Part shown: positions 5,648 to 11,550 of the stretch, piece after piece | How positions within the stretch are numbered: position 1 is the stretch's first letter | Layout of the letters: the number at the start of each line of letters is the position of its first letter | DNA from: Thermocladium sp. UBA166 | GTDB taxonomy: Archaea > Thermoproteota > Thermoprotei > Thermoproteales > Thermocladiaceae | DNA length: 11,550 nucleotides | Direction of reading: 5' to 3' | Assembly (NCBI GenBank): GCA_002508315.1 | Contig: DAHE01000042.1 | Location: forward strand, 32,724-44,273 | The notes under the pieces: generated by a model | What the model was told of the DNA's origin: nothing | Databases searched by the model: none | Seen by the model: only the letters and a program-made list of their open reading frames with translations | Translations under genes and position numbers: made by a program

Positions 5648-6784
5648 TCACTTCTCCATGAATTTATAGATCGTATTCAGTATTATCTCGTTAGCGCCCT
5701 CATATATCTCCGTTACCTTGGCGTCCCTATACAGCATCTCCAATACATTATCCGTCGAAAGCCCCATTCCCCCCATCATTTGAATAGCGACTCGGGTTGA
5801 CTCGACGCCAAGCCTGGATCCCAGCAGCTTAGCAGAGTGGGCGTACAGCAAGAAGTCAGGCGATGATTTATCCCTCATGTAGGCCGCCGAATACACAAGC
5901 GACCTAACGGACTCCGTTTGAGCATATATATTGGCAACATAGTGTTGAAGCGCTTGGAAATCGGCAAGAGACCTACCGAACGCGCTTCTCTGCTTTATGT
6001 AGCTAATGGCCTCCTCCATGGCCCTCTCGGCTATTCCAAGCCCTATCGATCCAACGCATGTCCTCCCCAAGTTCAAGCTGTTTATTGCAACGTAGAAGCC
6101 CTTGTTTACCTCGCCCACAACGGCATCATCCCCCAACTCACAATCAACGAACTTCACCTCAGCAGTGCCGGTCCCCCTCAATCCAATCACATGTATCGGG
6201 CTGGTCTCCACGCACTTGCCCCTCTCCACCATGAATGCAGTGATGGATTTATGCCTCTCCTCCTTAGGGCCCGTCCTTGCAAACACCAAGTAGGCATCCG
6301 CATTCATGCCGGATGTTATCCACATCTTATGGCCATTCAACACCCACTCCCCCCTCTCCCTCCTAGCAATGCTCTCCAGCGCCGCGGCGTCGCTGCCGCA
6401 GCAGGGCTCGCTTAATGCATATGATATGATGGTTTCCCCACTGATGGCCCTGGATAAGTACTTCTCCTTTATCGCATTGCTACCGTAAGTCGCCAAGGTA
6501 TCCACAATCAAAGAGCCTTGAATCTCAAGTATGGTAGCCACCCCCGGACTATGCTTAGCCACCTCCTCCACCGTCAATATCTCAGACCTGAAGTCGAGCC
6601 CCGGCCCACCGTAGTCGACTGGACCCATTGGAGCCAATAGGCCCAGTTTACCCATATCCCTCAACAAATCCCTTGGATACTCGTAGTTCTCCATGTTCTT
6701 CACAAATGGATCTATCTCGCGCTCAGCGAATTCCGCAGCACTTTTCCTAACTAATTCATGGGTCTCATCCAAAAGCGGATGCAT
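5648..6784 (-). CDS. Acyl-CoA dehydrogenase
   Basis: This is an FAD enzyme that oxidises acyl-CoA to 2-enoyl-CoA, typically in beta-oxidation or branched-chain amino acid breakdown; substrate length cannot be read from the sequence. At 378 residues it has the standard size. The flavin/substrate signature YALSEPCCGSDAA is at residues 122-134. GHKMWITSG follows near 151, and the second signature QMMGGMGLS with EIYEGANEI is near the C-terminus. E362 in YEG is the expected catalytic base of the short/medium-chain type. QRSAFGRSL near 266 and the helical C-terminal domain are typical. The ATG at 6784 lies about 25 nt after a TATA-like element, so the mRNA is probably leaderless. No other fatty-acid gene lies next to it in the window. 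No electron-transfer partner is visible either. Confidence 0.95.
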   Translation of the reverse strand: MHPLLDETHELVRKSAAEFAEREIDPFVKNMENYEYPRDLLRDMGKLGLLAPMGPVDYGGPGLDFRSEILTVEEVAKHSPGVATILEIQGSLIVDTLATYGSNAIKEKYLSRAISGETIISYALSEPCCGSDAAALESIARRERGEWVLNGHKMWITSGMNADAYLVFARTGPKEERHKSITAFMVERGKCVETSPIHVIGLRGTGTAEVKFVDCELGDDAVVGEVNKGFYVAINSLNLGRTCVGSIGLGIAERAMEEAISYIKQRSAFGRSLADFQALQHYVANIYAQTESVRSLVYSAAYMRDKSSPDFLLYAHSAKLLGSRLGVESTRVAIQMMGGMGLSTDNVLEMLYRDAKVTEIYEGANEIILNTIYKFMEK

Positions 6785-6804
6785 ACCGAGAGGAGAATCA
6801 TATG

Positions 6805-6813
6805 GTTTTTAAG
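6805..6813 (-). promoter_or_regulatory. TATA-like promoter for acyl-CoA dehydrogenase
   Basis: The minus strand reads CTTAAAAAC, about 25 nt before the ATG at 6784, with no ribosome binding site between. Confidence 0.5.
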
Positions 6814-7056
6814 CTTACCCAATCAATAAAATCAATCTATATTAGTAAAAAGATAGCCGACAAACACCTATCTTATCGGAGACGATTAATGACTTCATCA
6901 AATAGACACGCCCTCCACGGGAAAGACCACGAACAGGAACTGAGGAGAAAGGGCCCTCCTTGCCATGCATTAAAACGAAGCCGCAAGACCGTGATTTTGC
7001 CTAGATCTCAACAAATCTTCCCAACTGTTGAGCATTGTTTCAAAGCAAGCACGTGA
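6814..7056. other. Non-coding gap, no clear feature
   Basis: The gap between the acyl-CoA dehydrogenase promoter and the 47-bp repeat shows no convincing gene. An 84-codon plus-strand frame overlaps the dehydrogenase promoter and has no promoter, domain or membrane segment of its own. A 6-bp inverted repeat AGATAG/CTATCT (about 6850-6872) is the only structure seen. A small RNA cannot be excluded. Confidence 0.4.
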
Positions 7057-7103
7057 ATTCTTACCCTCTCCCCGCCCTAAAGGGCGATTGACCTTTTTTC
7101 TAT
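7057..7103 (-). repeat. 47-bp direct repeat, copy A (IS605-end-like hairpin)
   Basis: This is identical at all 47 positions to 8792-8838 and in the same orientation; identity stops abruptly at both ends. It contains the perfect hairpin CGCCCT-AA-AGGGCG. On the plus strand the hairpin is followed, after ATTGACC, by a T-run, as in a terminator. On the minus strand it reads ...GGGCGGGGAGAGGGTAAG..., which by recollection resembles tnpB 3' ends. It lies 119 bp beyond the stop of uS11. Confidence 0.8.
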
Positions 7104-7222
7104 TAGAAAATGAAGCGATTAGGCGACCCATCATGGTTTTTATTTTTCCATGACATTAAATAATTTAGAAGAAACTCATGCAAAGAGGTTTGAGGTGAAG
7201 AATTAATTAAAACCGAAATGGA
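7104..7222 (-). other. 3' region of the ribosomal operon, probable transcript end
   Basis: After the uS11 stop, the minus strand is A/T-rich with pyrimidine and T-rich stretches. One is a short imperfect palindrome around CATGGTTTTTATTTTTCCATG (7132-7152). Such T-rich tracts commonly end crenarchaeal transcripts. No gene is seen. Confidence 0.35.
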
Positions 7223-7690
7223 TTATACTCTTCTGCCACGTCTGCCGCCCGGTGGCCTTATGGTGTCGTGCGGTATCGGCGTTGTATCCTCTATTCTCCC
7301 GATCATCAACCCAGCCCGCGCCAGCGCCCTAATAGCGGCTACGGCTCCGGGACCCGGAGTCTTGGGTCCGTAACCGCCAGGCGCCCTTACTTGTATATGG
7401 ACAGCAGTAACGCCGCGCTGTATCGCGGTCTGTGCAGCCTTGTACGCCGCCTGCATTGCCGCGTATGGACTGGGCTTATCCCTGTCCGTCTTCACGACTT
7501 GACCCCCGCTCACCCTGACCACGGTCTCCGCCCCAGTCAAATCCGTTATTATTATTATGGTGTTGTTATAGCTGGCATATATGTGAGCCACTCCCCAATG
7601 CAGCTTCTTAGGAACCTGCACCTGGGGCAGCTCGGCTGGTTGTTCCCTAGGCGACTCCTGGACTTGCTCCTCCTGCTTTTCCTCGCTCAT
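7223..7690 (-). CDS. rps11: 30S ribosomal protein uS11
   Basis: uS11 lies on the platform of the small subunit near the decoding site and mRNA exit. The core begins at about residue 30 (HWGVAHIYASYNNT), continues through SGGQVVK and PYAAMQAA, and ends with the near-invariant tail DTTPIPHDTIRPPGGRRGRRV, the family's hallmark. The first 28 residues are an acidic, Gln/Pro-rich extension, longer than in bacteria but common in archaea. The ATG is preceded by GGGTGA with 6-nt spacing and overlaps the uL13 stop as ATGA, so the two are translationally coupled. In most archaea uS11 is encoded with uS13, uS4 and RNA polymerase subunit D; here it takes the place after uL13 usually held by uS9. Confidence 0.97.
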   Translation of the reverse strand: MSEEKQEEQVQESPREQPAELPQVQVPKKLHWGVAHIYASYNNTIIIITDLTGAETVVRVSGGQVVKTDRDKPSPYAAMQAAYKAAQTAIQRGVTAVHIQVRAPGGYGPKTPGPGAVAAIRALARAGLMIGRIEDTTPIPHDTIRPPGGRRGRRV

Positions 7691-8241
7691 TTCTGCTCAC
7701 CCTTCTTTTCCACGGCTTTTTTAAATTTATCATATGACTCGCGCCAGACAGCCCATGTCTTTGGATCTATGCTTCTCCAAATATCCTCCAATGTCGTGTA
7801 AGGCGAGCCTGGTATCATGTGGAAGTATGCCCCCTTCACCACGTACTTGGGCTTATTGTAGTAGGAAGCCGGAGTGCCCAGATATATCTTTACCCTGCCC
7901 AGGGCTGCCTTACCTTTCTGCTTATCATAAGGTAACATCCCCCTCACGGCCCGCCTCAAAACCCTGTCGGGGCGCCTTGGAGTCTTCGGTCCAGTTCTCT
8001 CCGGGTTGTAATGGGTCCTGACCACGGTTAACTTAACCTTGAATTGCTCCAGAATAGAATTGAAATCGCCTGTGACCACGGCCCTCTCGGCGTTAACTAT
8101 AACCACTCGCTTCCCCTTCAATGCCAAGGTAGCCACTGTGCTGGCCAGCCTGCCCACTACATGATTTGTAGCATCGATCACTAATTCATCCACGTCCGGG
8201 ATACTCCCCTTAGAAATAACTTGAATCGACAACTCCAACAC
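7687..8241 (-). CDS. rpl13: 50S ribosomal protein uL13
   Basis: uL13 binds 23S rRNA early in large-subunit assembly. Family motifs are VIDATNHVVGRLAS near residue 21, VVIVNAERAVVTG near 46, RTGPKTPRRPDRVLRRAVRGMLP near 82 and the KYVVKGAYF stretch in the C-terminal part. At 184 residues the length suits an archaeal uL13. The start is ambiguous. The GTG at 8241, one base after the eL18 reading frame, overlaps the Shine-Dalgarno GAGGTG (8244-8239). A TTG at 8232 lies exactly 6 nt after that site, the spacing used by uS11, and may be the true start (181 residues). Both begin before the conserved domain. Confidence 0.96.
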   Translation of the reverse strand: MLELSIQVISKGSIPDVDELVIDATNHVVGRLASTVATLALKGKRVVIVNAERAVVTGDFNSILEQFKVKLTVVRTHYNPERTGPKTPRRPDRVLRRAVRGMLPYDKQKGKAALGRVKIYLGTPASYYNKPKYVVKGAYFHMIPGSPYTTLEDIWRSIDPKTWAVWRESYDKFKKAVEKKGEQK

Positions 8242-8242
8242 C

Positions 8243-8608
8243 TCAAATTATTATTCTGGCACCGCTTCCCTTTGGATTCCTCTTCACGAGATCCGCTATA
8301 TTTATCGCATCGCCGCCAACTCCTCTTATTTTCTCAACAGCATCACTTGAGAACCGGAATGCCGCTACCGTAACCTTCTTATGCAGCTCACCGCTCCCCA
8401 ATACCTTGCCTGGAACCACCACCACATCGTTCTCCGAAGAATGCCTATCTATCTTGCTTAGATTGACGGATACCCTACTTCGCCTGGGTTTCTCCAGCAG
8501 CTCCGCCACGTACCTCCATATGCCTGCCCCAGTCTGAGCAGAGGCCTTCCTAAGGAATCTGATCAACAATCGCAGCTCCACATTGCTTGGACCTGTTGGT
8601 TTAGGCAC
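8243..8608 (-). CDS. rpl18e: 50S ribosomal protein eL18
   Basis: This archaeal/eukaryotic-specific large-subunit protein is 121 residues, a normal length. Recognisable segments are LLIRFLRKAS near 14, IWRYVAELLEKPRRSRVSVNLSKI near 30, VVVPGKVLGSGEL near 62 and the C-terminal NPKGSGARIII. It is the first gene of the eL18-uL13-uS11 operon. It starts with GTG, 26 nt after a good TATA box, so it is leaderless, whereas the two following genes carry Shine-Dalgarno sequences. Its pairing with uL13 is the standard archaeal arrangement. Confidence 0.97.
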   Translation of the reverse strand: MPKPTGPSNVELRLLIRFLRKASAQTGAGIWRYVAELLEKPRRSRVSVNLSKIDRHSSENDVVVVPGKVLGSGELHKKVTVAAFRFSSDAVEKIRGVGGDAINIADLVKRNPKGSGARIII

Positions 8609-8629
8609 GAAAAACAGCGGCGACGCGGG

Positions 8630-8639
8630 TTTTATAAAG
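8630..8639 (-). promoter_or_regulatory. TATA box for the eL18-uL13-uS11 operon
   Basis: The minus strand reads CTTTATAAAA, centred 26 nt before the eL18 GTG start at 8608. It is the strongest TATA box in the window, as expected for ribosomal proteins. Confidence 0.7.
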
Positions 8640-8791
8640 TTAATTAGATAGGACTCTTGCCGTCTTATCCTCGATTAAGGCGACGCTGTGCTGGCTGACC
8701 CTCTTCCCACCGTGGCGGGGTTCGTCATCCTTTGCTCGTAATCAATCGGTTAAATCCATCCAACCCATCATTTGAAGAACCCCTTGCCTAG
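8640..8791. other. Intergenic stretch, no clear feature
   Basis: The stretch lies between the ribosomal operon promoter and the second 47-bp repeat. It contains mixed GC-rich patches around 8690-8720 but no reading frame, tRNA or clear box C/D RNA that I can support. Confidence 0.35.
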
Positions 8792-8838
8792 ATTCTTACC
8801 CTCTCCCCGCCCTAAAGGGCGATTGACCTTTTTTCTAT
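8792..8838 (-). repeat. 47-bp direct repeat, copy B
   Basis: Identical over 47 bp to 7057-7103, same orientation, 1,735 bp apart start to start. Flanking bases differ immediately outside on both sides. Between the copies lie only the eL18-uL13-uS11 operon and its promoter. Confidence 0.8.
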
Positions 8839-8911
8839 CATGTCTTGAAATGTGGGCCCATCAATCACCGTTAAGGGATCTAGCATAAAATCTATTGTTG
8901 AATCAGTTCAT

Positions 8912-8921
8912 AATATTTAAA
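8912..8921 (+). promoter_or_regulatory. TATA box for the large surface protein
   Basis: AATATTTAAA is centred about 27 nt before the ATG at 8944, with no ribosome binding site, indicating a leaderless mRNA. A further A/T-rich stretch (8929-8940) lies closer but is too near to be the box. Confidence 0.6.
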
Positions 8922-8943
8922 CTTCGCATTAAATACTATATTT

Positions 8944-11550
8944 ATGGCATGTGGTAAAAACGTACTCTACGAAACCAGCAAGGCCCCGGCATATAGGTCG
9001 ATACAGTTTATCCTATTGGGATTGCTGGCAATAATTACAGCAATGGGAACAACATCATTTGGCTTGGAAATAAATGGGCAGCAATTGATGGGGATCTCCA
9101 CCGGCAATGGATATATGGTGGCCGTTGGAGTTTACCACTCAAGCGGAGTAATAGATTTACTTTCAATTAATAACGGCGAGCCATCCCTGATCAAATCAAT
9201 CACGTTGCCGGATGAACTATATGGGGTCGCGTATGGAAACGGGGAATTCATGATAGTGGGAACAAGCAGGAGCGGGGGGCCATTCGTGGGCGTGATGAAT
9301 CCATCCACGTACTCCATAGTTAACTTGACAAATTCGCTGGGGATTAAGAACGGAGCCGTGTATGGGGTCGCGTATGGGAATGGAAAATTCATGATAGTGG
9401 GAACAAGCAATGGCAAGGCATTAGCGGCGGTTTTCCAGAATGGGAAATTCCAAACCATAGCGATGCCGCCAACATATGAAAGCCTAGCCGCCGTTACTTA
9501 TGGAAACGGGGAATTCATGATAGGAGGAACATCTATGAGCGGGGCTGCCCTGGGGGTCTTCAACACCACCTTCACTGATTACTCTAACGAGCTGCCGAGG
9601 GACTTGGTTTCAGTGAATGCCATATCCTATGGAAACGGGGAATTCATGATAGGAGGAGTAATTGAATCGGGCAATTACACGTTCGGAGAGGTGGGGTTAT
9701 GGGCTAACGGTAGCTTCACCCAAGTGAGCATTGGCAACGCGCAATTCTCCACAATCACGTCTATTCTATTCAGTGATTATGAGTTCTCCATAGGAGGGGG
9801 GTTAACCGATGGGAGCGGGGGGATAGCGTATTACTGGTCGGGAGGCAGTGGGGTGACGGCTTACGTGAGTGGCACGGAGCCTTTGCTTCCCATGATAATA
9901 TACGGCCTAGCGACTCTTCCCATAGACAGAATAGCGTATGTGGGCAATGATGGAATTAACAGCGTGGTCGGGGTCGCATCGCCGCCGCCCATATATAACG
10001 TATCGATAACGGTGGTTAATGTATCTTCCATGCCCGTTATCGAGGTGATGGGAAAATCAATTAGATCCAACGAGACCATCCTTCACTTAATGGAGGGCTC
10101 CTATGAGTTAACCATAAGCGCGCCAGGCTATTATAACGTGTCCGAGTCCATATATGTTAATGGGAATGCCAACTACACAGTATCCCTGCAAAGAGTGAGG
10201 TACTGCCGCCTCTCTATTCGTTCCACTATAAACTCCTCCTCGATTCCGGCCAACATAACCCTAACCATGCAAAGCCAACCGCCCAATCGAGACATCTATG
10301 TTCTGCCCATCAATGGCAGCGCGACTATAAGCGTGATATGCAATCAATACAGCTACCGAGCCTCCGGCAATTACCTTGAATCAGCCACGGGAACTATAGA
10401 TGCAACCACCAATAAGTCGCTGAATATATCCTTGATACCAATTGTTATCCTGAAAATACAATCCCCACAGACTCCAGGCATGTATTTCATAAACATGAGC
10501 GGGCCATTCAATGCCAAGCTGTCCCTCAGCAATGGATCCTCCATAACCAAGTCCCTGAGCGAGGTGGGAAGCGAGTCGTATAGTATGTATAGGTACATCA
10601 ACGGGTTTACTCAATTCTTGGGAAACACGACCACCATGTTGCTCCCCGGCATTAATTACATAAACATAACGTGGCTGACCCCCATCATCACGTCATTCAA
10701 TGCATCACCCCTAGCGCCCGGCAATACAAGCATTTCAATAAGCTACGCGTTATCAAGTCATGGTAATATAACCATTACCTTGAATGGCTCTCCCATATAC
10801 GAGCTGAGCGGGGCCAGGGGCAGCGCATCGCTGATGTTCAACAAGAGCGGGGCGTATGACCTATGCGCATACTCATGGGTGTACAGCAACGGGAGGCAGG
10901 CGTTAACCTACGGCCCTCTCTGCCTCACGGAGCTGGTTACCGTGTATTATAGATTTGAGGTGAGCGATGAGGCAAGGTTGATCTCCAACCTGAGTGGGTA
11001 TTACGCACCCAACTCCACGGTGCCAATAAAAATACCAAGTATGGTTTACTTGGGAAACTTAACTAGGCTGGTCTATAATGGATCCACCGTGGACGGCAAG
11101 TACATCAACGAGAGCAGCTTCTATTTGAACGTGAACTCCAGCGTGGTTCTCCTGAATGTCAAGTGGATCAAGGAATACTACGTAACGACGAGGATTTATG
11201 CAGGAACTGCACTAATGTCCAGCTTCTCCGGATGGAGGACGGCGGGATACAACATATTGTTTGCTCCATTAATTCAATATAGCAATGATACGAGGCTTGT
11301 GCTGGCCAATGAATCCACCACAACGGTGAAGGGGCCGCTGAACATAACCATCAACTACTACATCGAGTATCTGGTAAGCATGGTGAGGGAATCGCCCCTC
11401 GGCGTAATTAACTCGACAAGTTCATGGATTAAGAACGAGACGTCAATCCACATATCGCCGTCCATGATGGAATTCAATAATGGAACCCGCCTCCTATATA
11501 ATGAGTCAAGGGAAGTCACAGTCAATGGGCCGTTGAACATAACCATCAAC
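8944..11550 (+). CDS. Large secreted surface protein, propeller plus repeats (partial)
   Basis: The frame is open for 869 codons to the window end, so the C-terminus is missing. Residues 20-40 (FILLGLLAIITAMG) form a probable Sec signal peptide. Residues about 48-345 hold seven repeats of about 42-47 residues, the central ones built on YGNG(E/K)FMI(V/G)G (starting at 97, 144, 186, 229), consistent with a seven-bladed beta-propeller. A PEGA-like segment, EGSYELTISAPGYYNVS, follows near 384, then further beta-rich modules. From about 667, three tandem repeats of about 65-72 residues share aromatic-rich starts and a TRLV/L core; the last two end in GPLNITIN. I count about 37 N-x-S/T sequons, dense glycosylation typical of crenarchaeal surface proteins. 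An S-layer-associated, adhesin or carbohydrate-binding role is possible; no catalytic motif was seen. Confidence 0.8.
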   Translation, partial: MACGKNVLYETSKAPAYRSIQFILLGLLAIITAMGTTSFGLEINGQQLMGISTGNGYMVAVGVYHSSGVIDLLSINNGEPSLIKSITLPDELYGVAYGNGEFMIVGTSRSGGPFVGVMNPSTYSIVNLTNSLGIKNGAVYGVAYGNGKFMIVGTSNGKALAAVFQNGKFQTIAMPPTYESLAAVTYGNGEFMIGGTSMSGAALGVFNTTFTDYSNELPRDLVSVNAISYGNGEFMIGGVIESGNYTFGEVGLWANGSFTQVSIGNAQFSTITSILFSDYEFSIGGGLTDGSGGIAYYWSGGSGVTAYVSGTEPLLPMIIYGLATLPIDRIAYVGNDGINSVVGVASPPPIYNVSITVVNVSSMPVIEVMGKSIRSNETILHLMEGSYELTISAPGYYNVSESIYVNGNANYTVSLQRVRYCRLSIRSTINSSSIPANITLTMQSQPPNRDIYVLPINGSATISVICNQYSYRASGNYLESATGTIDATTNKSLNISLIPIVILKIQSPQTPGMYFINMSGPFNAKLSLSNGSSITKSLSEVGSESYSMYRYINGFTQFLGNTTTMLLPGINYINITWLTPIITSFNASPLAPGNTSISISYALSSHGNITITLNGSPIYELSGARGSASLMFNKSGAYDLCAYSWVYSNGRQALTYGPLCLTELVTVYYRFEVSDEARLISNLSGYYAPNSTVPIKIPSMVYLGNLTRLVYNGSTVDGKYINESSFYLNVNSSVVLLNVKWIKEYYVTTRIYAGTALMSSFSGWRTAGYNILFAPLIQYSNDTRLVLANESTTTVKGPLNITINYYIEYLVSMVRESPLGVINSTSSWIKNETSIHISPSMMEFNNGTRLLYNESREVTVNGPLNITIN
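9232..9657 (+). repeat. Propeller-blade DNA repeats within the surface protein
   Basis: A 24-nt stretch encoding YGNGEFMI is identical at 9232, 9499 and 9628; a fourth, diverged copy is at 9373. The copies at 9499 and 9628 stay identical into GGAGGA. TATGGGGTCGCGTATGG is also repeated just before the first two. Silent positions are conserved too, pointing to recent duplication or gene conversion between blades. Confidence 0.8.
11332..11550 (+). repeat. 65-residue tandem repeat ends in the surface protein
   Basis: The 24-nt stretch at 11332-11355 recurs at 11527-11550 with one difference (CTG/TTG), a 195-nt (65-codon) period. It encodes GPLNITIN both times and marks the ends of two tandem domains; the array may continue beyond the window. 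Confidence 0.75.

Noticed and set aside
6802..7056. 84-codon plus-strand frame in the gap after acyl-CoA dehydrogenase
   Set aside because: Begins inside the dehydrogenase promoter, has no ribosome site and an unstructured basic translation.
7268..7801. 177-codon plus-strand frame
   Set aside because: Antisense shadow of uS11 and uL13.
8640..8790. Box C/D guide RNA
   Set aside because: Loose matches such as ATGATGG and CTGA occur but not as a C, D', C', D set with proper spacing.
7057..8838. CRISPR array from the two identical repeats
   Set aside because: Only two copies 1.7 kb apart with genes between; no regular spacers.
10381..10614. Minus-strand frames opposite the surface protein
   Set aside because: Two overlapping frames in the same place, both antisense to a long, domain-bearing open frame.

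Overview
The window looks like a chromosomal segment of a hyperthermophilic crenarchaeon (Thermoproteota), most plausibly of the Thermoproteales/Caldivirga-Vulcanisaeta-Thermocladium kind. The evidence is archaeal informational genes (FEN1, uS11, uL13, eL18), a type 2 IPP isomerase, a very GC-rich tRNA-Ser with an archaeal bulge-helix-bulge intron, and first genes of transcription units with a TATA box about 24-27 nt before the start codon and no ribosome binding site (leaderless mRNAs). The genus is an inference; nothing in the window fixes it.

Layout. 1-86: end-like repeat motif plus a striking possible pseudoknot. 87-1079 (-): a beta-CASP metallo-beta-lactamase-fold nuclease. 1142-1245 (-): tRNA-Ser(TGA) with a 17-nt intron. 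1246-1631: non-coding, with several degenerate motifs resembling the 3' ends of IS200/IS605 tnpB elements. 1632-3332 (+): FEN1 followed 9 nt later by an unnamed PD-(D/E)XK nuclease, a likely two-gene DNA repair/replication operon. 3329-5243 (-): type 2 IPP isomerase, overlapped by an upstream MEMO-family gene, a known association with archaeal isoprenoid synthesis. 5340-5555 (-): small two-helix membrane protein. 5648-6784 (-): acyl-CoA dehydrogenase. 7223-8608 (-): eL18-uL13-uS11 ribosomal protein operon, bracketed by two identical 47-bp direct repeats. 8944-11550 (+): a surface protein of at least 869 residues that runs off the window. It has a signal peptide, a predicted seven-bladed propeller, beta-sandwich-like segments and about 37 N-glycosylation sequons.

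The most unusual signals are in the DNA between genes. One is the exact 47-bp repeats around an essential, rearranged ribosomal block. Another is the 22-bp near-perfect inverted repeats bracketing the nuclease gene and tRNA-Ser. The third is the nested inverted repeats at the left edge, which have H-type pseudoknot topology. Several of these resemble TnpB-element 3' ends, yet the window holds no tnpB. I found no CRISPR array, no complete insertion sequence and no rRNA.
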